From NCBI GenBank assembly GCA_963848195.1, contig CAWKCY010000002.1:100684-164683 (forward strand): DNA of 64,000 nt, given 5' to 3'. A program made the translations under genes and the position numbers. Origin of the DNA: CAVQBP01 sp963848195. GTDB taxonomy: Bacteria; Bacteroidota; Ignavibacteria; Ignavibacteriales; Ignavibacteriaceae. The stretch's first letter is position 1, and each line of letters opens with the position of its first letter. Under the pieces are notes generated by a model, which saw only the letters and a list, made by a program, of their open reading frames with translations, did no database searches and was not told the DNA's origin. Shown here piece after piece: positions 29,556-38,549 of this stretch.

Positions 29556-29725
29556 GGCTAAAGCCCCAATTCTATTCATAAAGTCAAAAATCAGTTCACT
29601 AAAGTGAACTGCAATAGATTCGCTATTGAATCAGATTTGAAATAAAAAGGAAATTGTATGTGGCTGAAGCCTTGATTCTATTCATAAATTCAAAAAACAG
29701 TTCACTAAAGTGAACTGCAATAGAT
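29556..29725. repeat. Pair of 64-bp direct repeats with internal palindrome
   Basis: Two 64-bp copies (29556-29619 and 29662-29725), about 106 bp apart, share GGCT(A/G)AAGCC, TTCTATTCATAAA and the perfect palindrome CAGTTCACTAAAGTGAACTG. The 450-bp spacer 29300-29749 holds no gene; it also contains GGATAGGTTTATCC. The spacer separates the DUF2723 and MarR genes. Confidence 0.8.
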
Positions 29726-29749
29726 GGGGTTTATTAAAATAGGGTTAGA

Positions 29750-30199
29750 TTATCCCCTCAGCTTATCCAGATAAGTATTTAAAAGTTTGATTTCAACTTC
29801 ATTAAGGTTTGCCATGAACTTTTCCATCTCTTTTTCTTTAGGATCAAGTTCGGAAAGTAATTTAAGTCCTTTTTCAGTTATATAAACATCCACATTTCTC
29901 CTGTCACTTTCACAAGTATGCCTGTTCACTAATTGTTTTAACCTTAATTTTTCAACCAATCTCGAAACATCAGACATTTTGTCAAGCATCCGTTTCTTAA
30001 TCAACTTGACGGTTGCAGGGTTGGGGTGCTGGCCTCTTAGGATCCTTAAAATATTATATTGCTGAATGGTTATGTCATACGGTTTTAATTGTTTTATCTG
30101 CTTTTCCATCATCCAGTTATATGTAAAAACAATATTTACCAATGCTTTGTGATATTCACTCTGAAATTCTCTTTGTACTATTTCTTCTTCCAGCTTCAT
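29750..30199 (-). CDS. MarR-family transcriptional regulator
   Basis: A 149-residue winged-helix protein. The N-terminal dimerisation helices are followed by the recognition region (I-T-I-Q-Q-Y-N-I-L-R-I-L-R near residue 45, S-D-V-S-R-L-V-E-K-L near 77) and the wing motif D-R-R-N-V-D-V-Y-I-T-E-K-G (about 100-112), all characteristic. MarR proteins usually repress adjacent genes and respond to phenolic or oxidative signals. The neighbour upstream on the same strand is a YceI gene, a common partner, so control of yceI is a reasonable inference. No operator was identified. Confidence 0.9.
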   Translation of the reverse strand: MKLEEEIVQREFQSEYHKALVNIVFTYNWMMEKQIKQLKPYDITIQQYNILRILRGQHPNPATVKLIKKRMLDKMSDVSRLVEKLRLKQLVNRHTCESDRRNVDVYITEKGLKLLSELDPKEKEMEKFMANLNEVEIKLLNTYLDKLRG

Positions 30200-30350
30200 A
30201 TTCTTTATTATTTCAATCGATAATAGACAAAAAATTCACATCTTATTCTATAAATAGCGGAAAATAGTGAGCCTTGAAATTCTTATTTGTACTAATGGAA
30301 ATGTAATCAGTATAAGTTAATATTTCCATTTAACATAAACAAATAACTTA

Positions 30351-30381
30351 AGTTACGCAAGAATTAGTATTTGGAAAGATG
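30351..30381. repeat. Fragment of the MITE-like element
   Basis: AGTTACGCAAGAATTAGTAT followed by TTGGAAAGATGA matches the inverse of the right end of copies b and c. The rest of the element is missing. It lies upstream of the MarR gene. Confidence 0.7.
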
Positions 30382-30427
30382 AAAGTCTTAAATAACCATA
30401 AAATGATTTTGTCCGATTGGAGAGATA

Positions 30428-30465
30428 AGGGTGACTTTACAAATATTTTTGTCACCCTCTTTTTA
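30428..30465. terminator. Probable terminator downstream of the YceI gene
   Basis: Stem AGGGTGAC / GTCACCCT around a 15-base AT loop, followed on the plus strand by CTTTTTATT. It begins 7 bases past the YceI stop on the minus strand, where the T run is poorer, so efficiency in that direction is uncertain. Confidence 0.5.
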
Positions 30466-30471
30466 TTAAAT

Positions 30472-31044
30472 TTATTCTTCTTCTTGCTTTATTACTTCAA
30501 TATCACAAACTATATTTATATTCTTTCCAACCATAGCGCCGCCGGTTTCCAGAAGATTATTCCATTTTAAACCGTAATCAAATCTGTTTAAAGTTCCTTT
30601 CACATTAAAACCGGCTCTGGTATTTCCCCAAGGATCCTTAATTTGTCCGCCATACGTAACATCTAACTCAATAGGTTTGGTTATATCTTTAATAGTTAAA
30701 TTTCCCGTCAACTTATAGTTCTCATTGTTAATTTTTTTTATCGAATTGCTTTCAAACTTAATTTTCGGGTAATTTTCAGCATCAAAGAAGTCGGCAGACC
30801 TTAAATGATTATCTCTGTCTTTATTCCTTGTGTCAATACTTTGAGTATCTATAATCAGTTCAATATCACTTGTGGTTAAATCATCTCCCTCATTTCTCAG
30901 TTTGAAATCAAATTTATTAAATTGACCTTCAACTTCAGAAATTACCATATGCCGCGCTAAAAACCGGATTTTTGAATGTACTTCATCAATTATCCATGAT
31001 TGAGATTTAATTACCTCTTCAGCTATATTCCTATTTGCGTCCAT
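30472..31044 (-). CDS. YceI-family protein
   Basis: A 190-residue lipocalin-like beta-barrel that binds long isoprenoid or fatty amphiphiles in the family. Visible features: W-I-I-D-E-V-H-S-K-I-R-F near residue 17, the central R-N-K-D-R-D-N-H-L-R-S-A-D-F-F-D-A-E-N-Y-P motif (about 73), and G-N-L-T-I-K-D-I-T-K-P. No signal peptide is seen, so it is probably cytoplasmic, unlike E. coli YceI. The ATG at 31044 is preferred over a TTG two codons upstream because AGGAG lies at the right distance from it. It is next to a MarR regulator. Confidence 0.9.
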   Translation of the reverse strand: MDANRNIAEEVIKSQSWIIDEVHSKIRFLARHMVISEVEGQFNKFDFKLRNEGDDLTTSDIELIIDTQSIDTRNKDRDNHLRSADFFDAENYPKIKFESNSIKKINNENYKLTGNLTIKDITKPIELDVTYGGQIKDPWGNTRAGFNVKGTLNRFDYGLKWNNLLETGGAMVGKNINIVCDIEVIKQEEE

Positions 31045-31185
31045 TACCAAGCTCCTTTATTTTATTTGAATTAATAACAGCACAAATATAAGTGATAACA
31101 ATATAAGTTACAACATCTATTGTTATACCATTGATATGGAGCATAGTAAAAGCTGTTTTTGAATAAAATTAAGGCGGAAAAGAAT

Positions 31186-32046
31186 TTAACCCAAATAAAC
31201 CTTCAAATTTTGGCTTCTGGAGGAATGTCTTAATCTTCTTAATGCTTTTTCTTTAATTTGTCTGACCCTCTCCCTTGTCAGATTAAACATTTCCCCAATT
31301 TCTTCTAGCGTAGCGGAATTCTCGGAATTGATGCCGAAATATAATTTAATTACTTTTGCTTCTCTTTCACTGAGAGTTGAAAGGACAGTATCTATTTCAT
31401 TTTTTAAGGATTCCCGCATCAAATTATTATCAGGGTCCGGTTGTATTGTATTAGCTATGACATCAAGCAGGCTGTTTTTTTTATCTTCCCCCTGAGAAAA
31501 TGGCGCATCCATGGATACATGACGGCCTGCCATTTGTAATGTATAAGCAATTTCATCTGCATCCATTTCCAATTCATTTGCCAGTTCTGCAAGATTGGGA
31601 GTTCTATCATATTCCTGTTCTAAATGATTATAGGCTTTTCTCACTTTATTTAAAGCACCGACTCTATTTAAAGGAAGCCTTACTATTCTTGACTGTTCGG
31701 CAATTGCCTGCATAATTGATTGGCGTATCCACCACACTGCGTAAGAAATAAACTTGAATCCACGAGTCTCATCAAACCTCTTTGCTGCTTTTATAAGACC
31801 AAGATTACCTTCATTTATTAAATCACCTAAAGACAGCCCCTGGTTCTGGAATTGTTTTGCTACGCTTACAACAAACCTTAAATTTGCTTTAGTAAGGACT
31901 TCAAGTGCACGGTGGTCTCCTCTTTTAATCCTTATTGCTAATTCTATCTCCTGCTCAGGTGTAATCAAATCGACTTTCCCGATTTCCTGGAGATACTGAT
32001 CTAAAGACTTACTCTCTCTGTTCGTAAATTGTTTGGTAATTTTCAC
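31186..32046 (-). CDS. rpoD: Primary RNA polymerase sigma factor (RpoD/SigA)
   Basis: A 286-residue sigma-70 factor with regions 1.2 (S-L-D-Q-Y-L-Q-E-I-G), 2.1-2.4 (N-L-R-F-V-V-S-V-A-K; Y-A-V-W-W-I-R-Q-S-I), 3 and 4.2 (T-L-E-E-I-G-E-M-F-N-L-T-R-E-R-V-R-Q-I). It lacks the long acidic region 1.1 and the non-conserved insert of proteobacterial RpoD; this compact form is the housekeeping sigma of Bacteroidota and relatives. It has its own spacer on both sides and is divergent from the amidase lipoprotein gene. Confidence 0.95.
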   Translation of the reverse strand: MKITKQFTNRESKSLDQYLQEIGKVDLITPEQEIELAIRIKRGDHRALEVLTKANLRFVVSVAKQFQNQGLSLGDLINEGNLGLIKAAKRFDETRGFKFISYAVWWIRQSIMQAIAEQSRIVRLPLNRVGALNKVRKAYNHLEQEYDRTPNLAELANELEMDADEIAYTLQMAGRHVSMDAPFSQGEDKKNSLLDVIANTIQPDPDNNLMRESLKNEIDTVLSTLSEREAKVIKLYFGINSENSATLEEIGEMFNLTRERVRQIKEKALRRLRHSSRSQNLKVYLG

Positions 32047-32252
32047 AACTTCTCCTCATTCTTGACGATTAAGCAGCATAATTAATCTCAATGTAAAATT
32101 ATTTATAAAGAAATTCAACTTCTCAATATGATATTTTTATAACTTTTACTAAAGGTTAATCTCTGAACTAAGATTAAAAATTTAATACCTAAAAATCAAA
32201 TGTTTTTTTCATTATAATTGATCATTAATTATTATTTATTTTCTGCTAAAAT

Positions 32253-35200
32253 ATGAAAAATGTTTTCTTCCTTAGTTTGATTTTGTTTTATTCAATATAC
32301 TATTTCTATGGATGTACTTCAAAGGAAATAGTGAAAGAAAAAACAGCGCCGGAAACCAAAATCGATACATTAGTAAAGATAGACTCTTTAATTAAAATCG
32401 ATTCCGAGAAGGTCGAATCTATAAAAAAAGAAATAAAAGGGAAGAACATTTCACCTACTTTTTCATTTATATCTCTCCTGGATGCAATTACAACTAATGA
32501 TATAAATAAAGTAGTGACTGTAAAGCTAAAGAAGGAATATTCATATAATCCTATTAGAGAAGAGGATGTGAAAAGTCTTTATTCATTCTTTAAAGCTTAT
32601 TTAGGGGATAGATTTAAAAATTATACTTTCCATATAAAAACTGCTGGTTATGATATCGAAGAATTAATTCCCAATTATTATCGTTCCGGTTATACTAAGT
32701 ATGATTATAACAGAATTCCGCGCAAAAAAAAGTTACCCGATGAGATTATCAGAAATATCAGCAAAAAATATTATCCGGTTAAAGGGTTATTAAATAGAAA
32801 TATAGCATTATGGCCAAGCCACGGATGGTATTATGAAAATAAAGAAGGTAGATGGAAATGGCAGAGAGCAAGATTATTTCAAACCGTTGAGGATTTATTA
32901 CCCTTTTCCTTTGTTACTAAGTATTTAACTCCTATGCTTGAAAATGCCGGGGCAAATGTCTTTATGCCAAGGGAAAGGGATATTCAAAAGAATGAAATTG
33001 TTGTGGACAACGATTACCATACAACTGATTCTTTTATTGAACAATCAAATGATAAAAACCATTTATGGAAGGATGGATTAGGGAAGGGTTTTGGGTACGG
33101 AAATCCTCCATATCCTAACGGATTAAATCCGTTTGAACAGGGCAGTTACAGAATGGTTCAAGCAGATTCAGTTATTTCGGCAGAAGTTGATTGGATCCCC
33201 GTTATACCTGAAACAGGATATTATTCGGTTTATATCTCTTATGTTTCATCACCTATCGGTATTACTGATGCTCATTATACGGTATATCATATGGGAGGAA
33301 TAACTAATTTCCTGATAAATCAGCAAATCGGCGGAAAGACGTGGGAATATTTAGGTGAATTCAAGTTTTTGAAAGGATATCATCCCGAAAGCGGAAAAAT
33401 AGTGCTGACTAATGAGAGCAGTGATTTCAAGAAGTTAATTGTTACAGCTGATGCGGTTAGATTTGGAGGAGGGATGGGAGTTATATCAAGAGAGGGAAGT
33501 ACTAGTGGAAGACCTAAGTTCACAGAGGGAGCAAGATACTGGCTTCAATATAGCGGGATGCCGGCAGAATCTGTTTATGATCTTAATGATAATCAAAATG
33601 ATTATAATGATGATTATCAGAGCAGGGGTGAATATGTAAATTATCTTTATGGAATACCATTCGGGCCAAATAAGAATAGGAATGTTAAGGGTTTGGGAAT
33701 TCCGGTTGATCTTTCTTTAGCCTTTCATACTAATGCCGGAGTAACAAACAATGATACTACTTACGGAACTATGGCAATTTACAGTATTGAAGATTTCAAT
33801 ACTTCTAAAAATTTTCCGGATGGGGTATCCCGGATGGCGAACAGAGATCTTGCAGATATAATTCAGACACAGGTTGTTGATGATATCAGGCAGAAATATG
33901 ATACAACCTGGAATAGAAGAATGCTGTTTAACTCTAAATATAGTGAAGCAGCACGGCCGAATGTTCCTTCCGTATTATTGGAACTTTTATCACATCAAAA
34001 TTTTCTTGATATGAAGTTTGCCCTTGATCCTGGTTTCCAGTTTGATGTATCGAGAGCAATATATAAGGGGGTTTTGAAGTTCCTATCTGTCCAATATAAT
34101 TATAATTATGTGGTTCAGCCTTTGCCGGTCAGCCATTTTACCTCGAGTTTGAGTAACGATACAGTTTTATTGCGATGGAGACCGGAATATGATCAATTAG
34201 AAAACACTGCAACGGTTAATAAATATATTGTTTATACTAGAATAAATGATAGTGGCTTTGATAACGGGCAGATAGTGTTGACGCCGGAAATAAAACTTGC
34301 CGTTGATACGGGGAAAATATACAGCTTTAAAGTAACCGCATTGAATGATGGCGGGGAAAGTTTTCCATCTGAGATTCTTTCCGTATGTAAAATGCAAAAC
34401 CGTAAACCACCTGTATTAATTATCAATGGTTTTGACAGAGTTGCTGCACCTGCATCGGTTGATTCGTCAGGCTTTTCAGGTTTTCTGAATTTTATTGACG
34501 CAGGAGTCCCATATAAACAAGATGTCAGCTTTACCGGAACGCAATACAATTTTGACAGTTCTTCGAAATTTATTTCCAATGATGCTCCGGGATATGGTGC
34601 AAGCAATGGTAATTATGAAACTCAGATTATTGCCGGAAACAGCTTTGACTTCCCTTATATTCACGGCAAATCTTTAAAAGCAAATGGATTTTCTTTTATT
34701 TCATCTAGCAGGGCTGCCGCATCAGATGGAATGATTGATTTGAAGAAATATAAATTTATAGATCTTATTCTTGGAGAGGAAAAATCGACTCATAGGGAAA
34801 GAGTATACCTTGATTCTGCCAAAGGATTGAGATATCAAACATTTCCAGATAAGTTAATCCAAAAAATTAAAGATTATTGTTTATCAGGAGGAAATTTATT
34901 TATATCAGGTGCTTATGTCGGGAGTGATTTATTTTACAGTAAAGATCCGGTTAAAATAAATTTTGCAAATACTTATTTGAAGTTTAACTGGGATACGGAT
35001 CATGCTTCAAAAACAGGGAAGTTTCAATCTTCAAGCAGCCGGTTTTTACCGGGAGACGAATTCGCATTTAATGTTGAGCTAAATGATTCTGTTTATGCAG
35101 TTGAAGCTCCCGATGCAATTACTCCTACAGATGAAAGTGAAACCATATTCCGTTATTCTGAAAATAGATTTAGTGCTGCGGTTGCTTTCAAAAAAAATTA

Positions 35201-35300
35201 TGGGGTTATAACGTTTGGATTTCCTTTTGAGACTATATTAGGAGGAGAAAATAGGGAGCAGATAATGAAGGCAATGCTTCAGTATTTTGGGTTATTATAA
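32253..35300 (+). CDS. Lipoprotein with amidase_3-like and golvesin-like domains
   Basis: A 1015-residue lipoprotein (signal ends Y-G-C, residue 21). Amidase_3-type N-acetylmuramoyl-L-alanine amidase elements are spread along the first two thirds: A-L-W-P-S-H-G near residue 187, L-S-L-A-F-H-T-N-A-G near 490 and V-L-L-E-L-L-S-H near 574. They are interrupted by a golvesin-C-terminal-like beta domain (about 290-410, with Y-Y-S-V-Y-I-S-Y). A fibronectin type III domain (about 630-720) and a C-terminal domain resembling a glutamine-amidotransferase or xanthan-lyase tail follow. Likely role: cell-envelope peptidoglycan hydrolysis. The substrate and need for zinc are inferred from the H-H-E pattern. 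Confidence 0.75.
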   Translation: MKNVFFLSLILFYSIYYFYGCTSKEIVKEKTAPETKIDTLVKIDSLIKIDSEKVESIKKEIKGKNISPTFSFISLLDAITTNDINKVVTVKLKKEYSYNPIREEDVKSLYSFFKAYLGDRFKNYTFHIKTAGYDIEELIPNYYRSGYTKYDYNRIPRKKKLPDEIIRNISKKYYPVKGLLNRNIALWPSHGWYYENKEGRWKWQRARLFQTVEDLLPFSFVTKYLTPMLENAGANVFMPRERDIQKNEIVVDNDYHTTDSFIEQSNDKNHLWKDGLGKGFGYGNPPYPNGLNPFEQGSYRMVQADSVISAEVDWIPVIPETGYYSVYISYVSSPIGITDAHYTVYHMGGITNFLINQQIGGKTWEYLGEFKFLKGYHPESGKIVLTNESSDFKKLIVTADAVRFGGGMGVISREGSTSGRPKFTEGARYWLQYSGMPAESVYDLNDNQNDYNDDYQSRGEYVNYLYGIPFGPNKNRNVKGLGIPVDLSLAFHTNAGVTNNDTTYGTMAIYSIEDFNTSKNFPDGVSRMANRDLADIIQTQVVDDIRQKYDTTWNRRMLFNSKYSEAARPNVPSVLLELLSHQNFLDMKFALDPGFQFDVSRAIYKGVLKFLSVQYNYNYVVQPLPVSHFTSSLSNDTVLLRWRPEYDQLENTATVNKYIVYTRINDSGFDNGQIVLTPEIKLAVDTGKIYSFKVTALNDGGESFPSEILSVCKMQNRKPPVLIINGFDRVAAPASVDSSGFSGFLNFIDAGVPYKQDVSFTGTQYNFDSSSKFISNDAPGYGASNGNYETQIIAGNSFDFPYIHGKSLKANGFSFISSSRAAASDGMIDLKKYKFIDLILGEEKSTHRERVYLDSAKGLRYQTFPDKLIQKIKDYCLSGGNLFISGAYVGSDLFYSKDPVKINFANTYLKFNWDTDHASKTGKFQSSSSRFLPGDEFAFNVELNDSVYAVEAPDAITPTDESETIFRYSENRFSAAVAFKKNYGVITFGFPFETILGGENREQIMKAMLQYFGLL

Positions 35301-35401
35301 ATAATAAAAAAGTTATAATTGAGGAAAATAGTATAGCCTTATCGGAATAAACTTTATATTTTAAGAAAGTAAATTGCTGTATATTTTAAAGGAAGATTGG
35401 A

Positions 35402-36442
35402 ATGAAATTTTTCAAGTTCATAATCTTGCTGCTCCCCTTATTTTATCTTAGCTGCTCAACATCATACAAGAATATATTTCCTACACTGAATGACGGAAAA
35501 TATGATTCTGAATTCCCTTATAAAGGCGCCTCAAAACAGCTTGAAGAGATAAGCAATACCATTCAGAGAGTGAACTGTATTGCATTTTATAATTCCTTTC
35601 AGTTAAAAGAGAGTAGTAATGTTAAAAGATCAGATATAAACACAGATATAATAGAAAAGAACCTAAGACAAAAGATTTTATATGAAAAAACCAGTTCAGG
35701 TACAGCTACAATATTATCAAATAAAGGGGGCTACGTAGCTTTATTAACTGCTGCTCACGTAGTCAATTTTCCGGATACTATTATTACATATTTCTCTGAT
35801 GCTAATGGAATATTTACTGATTACGTTGAGAGTGTTTCCATTAAGGAGAGCCAAAAGAATTATATTGCAGGTTTTCCTGACGGGAGCCAGGTTAACATTG
35901 TGGTTATTGATAATTCGGCTGATGTTGCTATACTGGGAAACCAGTATCCCCCCCCATTTTCAATTAAATTATCTGTTTTTAATTATCCAAACGGCTCAGC
36001 TAAAGAATTAGAATGGGGGAGCTTCGTTTACATTTTTGGTTTTCCATTAAATTACAAGATGATATCTAAGGGGATTGTAAGCAATCCTTTATTGAACAAA
36101 GATGGAAGTTTTTTAATTGATGCTGATGTTAATAGAGGATTCAGCGGCGGAATTGTACTTGCTATCAGGGATGGGATTCCTAATTTTGAATTGGTTGGAA
36201 TAATTCAATGGATGCCTGAAGAAACGGTCTCTATATTATCTCCTCCTAAAACTTTAAAAAATTATAATGAATTAATACCATATAGTGGAAGCGAATATAT
36301 TAACCAGATAAAATTGTATAATTACGGAATTACTAAAATTATACCTATAGAGGTTATTAAAGATTTCATTAAAAAAAATCAAAATTATTTATCTAGTAGA
36401 GGATATGAATTGACGAATTTTTTCAACGAAACAAATCAATAA
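35402..36442 (+). CDS. Trypsin-like serine protease lipoprotein
   Basis: A 346-residue lipoprotein (signal ending Y-L-S-C-S). A chymotrypsin-fold triad can be read: His in L-L-T-A-A-H-V-V (about 122), Asp in D-N-S-A-D-V-A-I-L (about 178) and Ser in N-R-G-F-S-G-G-I-V (about 250). The spacing fits an S1C/S46-like minimal protease without a PDZ domain. Probable periplasmic or outer-membrane-facing protease; the target is unknown. It follows the amidase lipoprotein by 101 bases on the same strand, so joint expression is possible. Confidence 0.75.
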   Translation: MKFFKFIILLLPLFYLSCSTSYKNIFPTLNDGKYDSEFPYKGASKQLEEISNTIQRVNCIAFYNSFQLKESSNVKRSDINTDIIEKNLRQKILYEKTSSGTATILSNKGGYVALLTAAHVVNFPDTIITYFSDANGIFTDYVESVSIKESQKNYIAGFPDGSQVNIVVIDNSADVAILGNQYPPPFSIKLSVFNYPNGSAKELEWGSFVYIFGFPLNYKMISKGIVSNPLLNKDGSFLIDADVNRGFSGGIVLAIRDGIPNFELVGIIQWMPEETVSILSPPKTLKNYNELIPYSGSEYINQIKLYNYGITKIIPIEVIKDFIKKNQNYLSSRGYELTNFFNETNQ

Positions 36443-36563
36443 GTTGGATAAATTGCTTAATTGTCAAATTGTTCATATTGTTCTGTGTTATAATTTTTTT
36501 GCATGGATAGTATTTAACAAATTAAAGTTTTTATAGATTCTAAAGTTATCACAAGGGATTGTG

Positions 36564-36674
36564 GAGGGGCTGACCATAAAGTAATTATTTTCTAAAAATG
36601 GCACGCAGATGACGCAGATTTTAACGGATTTTCACTGATTTTTAAATAGAAAATTACTTTTTGGTCAGCCCCTC
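36564..36674. mobile_element. MITE-like element with long terminal inverted repeats
   Basis: 111 bp bounded by near-perfect inverted repeats of about 26 bp that begin GAGGGGCTGACCA. The inside (36602-36645) is a degenerate 11-bp-period array (CACGCAGATGA, CGCAGATTTTA, ACGGATTTTCA, CTGATTTTTAA). It has no coding capacity. The terminal sequence resembles IS-type ends, so mobilisation in trans is plausible. The spacer 36443-36857 holds no gene. Confidence 0.75.
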
Positions 36675-36738
36675 GTTAATAGAGGTTAGATATTTTTGCT
36701 ACAATAATGAAACATCTACGATAATGTTTAGCTTGCCT

Positions 36739-36753
36739 AAAGATGACATCTTT
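36739..36753. repeat. Solitary 15-bp palindrome of the MITE-like family
   Basis: AAAGATGACATCTTT occurs here without its partner or conserved ends, 65 bp after the 111-bp element. Probably a remnant. Confidence 0.6.
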
Positions 36754-36857
36754 TGGATACGATAATCCCGGAATGTTTAAATTTCTACGGGAATATTAAA
36801 ATAATATTTAAGGAATAAGTTGAATAGAACCCCTTTACTAAATGGAATGGAAAGCTT

Positions 36858-37130
36858 CTACCAGGGAGAAGAATTATCGAAGCTCGATTCTATTCCATCT
36901 AAAGCCTGCGAATGAGCGTGCAATTCATTTAGCTTATGGATTATAAGCAGAATTGCTTTCCTCTTTTCCTCAATTAATTCGGAAATAAAAGAGGATACTT
37001 CAGGCAGGTTGCATTCGGAAACTACCCCTTCGTAAAAACGTACCATTGCTGCTTCTTTTCTTAATGCGTCGCTTAACATTGCACATGAATTTCTGCATGT
37101 ATGCATACACTTAATTTCGTCTTCGTTCAT
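36858..37130 (-). CDS. Small cysteine-containing helical protein, unknown function
   Basis: A 90-residue, mostly helical protein not recognised as a known family. Its N-terminus carries C-M-H-T-C-R-N-S-C (residues 8-16) and a further cysteine at about 41 in S-E-C-N-L-P-E-V. A histidine-rich tail (I-H-K-L-N-E-L-H-A-H) follows. The look recalls the small cysteine-motif four-helix copper-storage or rubrerythrin-like bundles, but no firm match can be made. ATG at 37130. It is the gene just downstream of the 2-oxoacid oxidoreductase operon, on the same strand, 115 bases away. Confidence 0.6.
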   Translation of the reverse strand: MNEDEIKCMHTCRNSCAMLSDALRKEAAMVRFYEGVVSECNLPEVSSFISELIEEKRKAILLIIHKLNELHAHSQALDGIESSFDNSSPW

Positions 37131-37245
37131 ATTTACCTCAACTGCAAGGTTATTTATTTTATTTATTTATACTTGAATAGATTCTGTAATTAATTTTTTC
37201 CCAATTTCCAGAGCTTGTTCATTTAATGGTATTAAATGATGATGC

Positions 37246-37719
37246 CTATCGGGAAGAACTTTCTTTAAAAGCCTGTATAATGTTTTCAATCTTCACTATA
37301 GGGCGTTTTTCTAAAAATGCTCCTACCATTATCATATTAGCGACCTGCTTCTTCCCTAATTTTTGCGCTTCGGCATTAGAAGGAATCCCAATTATTTCAA
37401 TGTCCGGACGTGTTGGCGGATTAATTATTGTTGATTCTTCATACAATAAAAGTCCCCCTTCTTTTACACTATATTCAAATTTTTCCATAGAAGGCTGGTT
37501 AAGAATAATTGCCGAATCAAATTTCGAAATAATAGGAGAACTAATTCTATGGGAAGAAACAATTGTAATACAATTTGCAGTTCCTCCTCTCATTTCAGGG
37601 CCATACGAAGGCATCCAGCTTACTTCTTTATTTTCGATCATTGCTGAGTAAGCAATGATCTGACCCATCGAAAGAACTCCCTGTCCTCCAAATCCTGCAA
37701 AAATTATTTCATGTTCCAT
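37246..37719 (-). CDS. 2-oxoacid:ferredoxin oxidoreductase, gamma subunit
   Basis: A 157-residue gamma (catalytic-domain) subunit with F-A-G-F-G-G-Q-G-V-L-S-M-G near the N-terminus and the characteristic P-S-Y-G-P-E-M-R-G-G-T-A-N-C. It is the last gene of the four-gene set ferredoxin-alpha-beta-gamma. It works with the other subunits to convert a 2-oxoacid and CoA to acyl-CoA, CO2 and reduced ferredoxin in the cytoplasm. The short length (many gamma subunits are about 180) is within range for the branched-chain or 2-oxoglutarate types. Confidence 0.92.
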   Translation of the reverse strand: MEHEIIFAGFGGQGVLSMGQIIAYSAMIENKEVSWMPSYGPEMRGGTANCITIVSSHRISSPIISKFDSAIILNQPSMEKFEYSVKEGGLLLYEESTIINPPTRPDIEIIGIPSNAEAQKLGKKQVANMIMVGAFLEKRPIVKIENIIQAFKESSSR

Positions 37720-37754
37720 ACTAAAAACCTTAGATTTTTTAAATCTTTTTTTAT

Positions 37755-38519
37755 TTATTTAGGGACTTTAATATCACCCAGCGGATAAAGAGGAAACATA
37801 TTCTCCACAAGCCACTTGTTAGCTTCAAACGGGGTCATTTTCCATCCAGATGGGCAGTTGGAAACTACTTCAATAAATGAAGTTCCTTTTTTCAAATCTT
37901 GATTCTCAAACCCTTTAATAATTGCTTTTTTTAATTTCCTTACCGAGTTTGCAGTATGAACTGCCTGCCTTGTTACATAATAAGCACCCGGCAGATTAGC
38001 AATTAAATCAGTAATTTTTAACGGATAACCAATTGTGGTAGCGTCCCTGCCATAAGGAGAAGTTGAAGTTACCTGGCCTAATAAAGTAGTTGGCGCCATC
38101 TGCCCGCCGGTCATTCCATAGATAGCATTATTTATAAAAATAATTAAAATATTCTCTCCGCGATTAACAGTATGAATTGTTTCTGCTGTTCCAATAGCGG
38201 CAAGATCTCCGTCACCCTGGTAAGAAAATACATACTTATCAGGCAGAACTCTTTTAATACCCGTAGCAACAGCACTTGCCCTTCCATGAGCAGCTTGCTG
38301 CATATCAATGTCCATATAGTTATATGCAAATACCGAGCAGCCGACCGGAGCAACCCCAACAGTCTTTTCCTGTATTCCCATTTCTTCAACTACTTCCATC
38401 AATAATCTATGGACAACACTATGTCCGCATCCGGGACAATAATGAAAAGCAGTATCTGTTAAAGCTGAAGGTTTTTTATAAACTACTTCAAGATCTTCTA
38501 ATTTTAATTCACTTTCCAT
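37755..38519 (-). CDS. 2-oxoacid:ferredoxin oxidoreductase, thiamine diphosphate-binding beta subunit
   Basis: A 254-residue beta subunit. The cysteine in Y-C-P-G-C-G-H-S is near residue 28, and the thiamine diphosphate motif runs G-D-G-D-L-A-A-I-G (about 100) to N-N-A-I-Y-G-M-T-G-G-Q (about 130). It binds the cofactor that decarboxylates the 2-oxoacid. It lies between the alpha and gamma genes with 30- to 35-base gaps. No iron-sulphur cysteines beyond the N-terminal pair are seen, as expected for the four-subunit forms. Confidence 0.93.
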   Translation of the reverse strand: MESELKLEDLEVVYKKPSALTDTAFHYCPGCGHSVVHRLLMEVVEEMGIQEKTVGVAPVGCSVFAYNYMDIDMQQAAHGRASAVATGIKRVLPDKYVFSYQGDGDLAAIGTAETIHTVNRGENILIIFINNAIYGMTGGQMAPTTLLGQVTSTSPYGRDATTIGYPLKITDLIANLPGAYYVTRQAVHTANSVRKLKKAIIKGFENQDLKKGTSFIEVVSNCPSGWKMTPFEANKWLVENMFPLYPLGDIKVPK

Positions 38520-38549
38520 AAATATTACCTTTTTAATAGGTCTGAAGTA

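Noticed and set aside
30379..30570. Plus-strand frame of 63 codons
   Set aside because: Spans a terminator and runs into the YceI gene in antisense; low-complexity, hydrophobic.
37226..37651. Plus-strand frame of 141 codons
   Set aside because: Entirely antisense to the gamma subunit of the 2-oxoacid oxidoreductase, with no family features.
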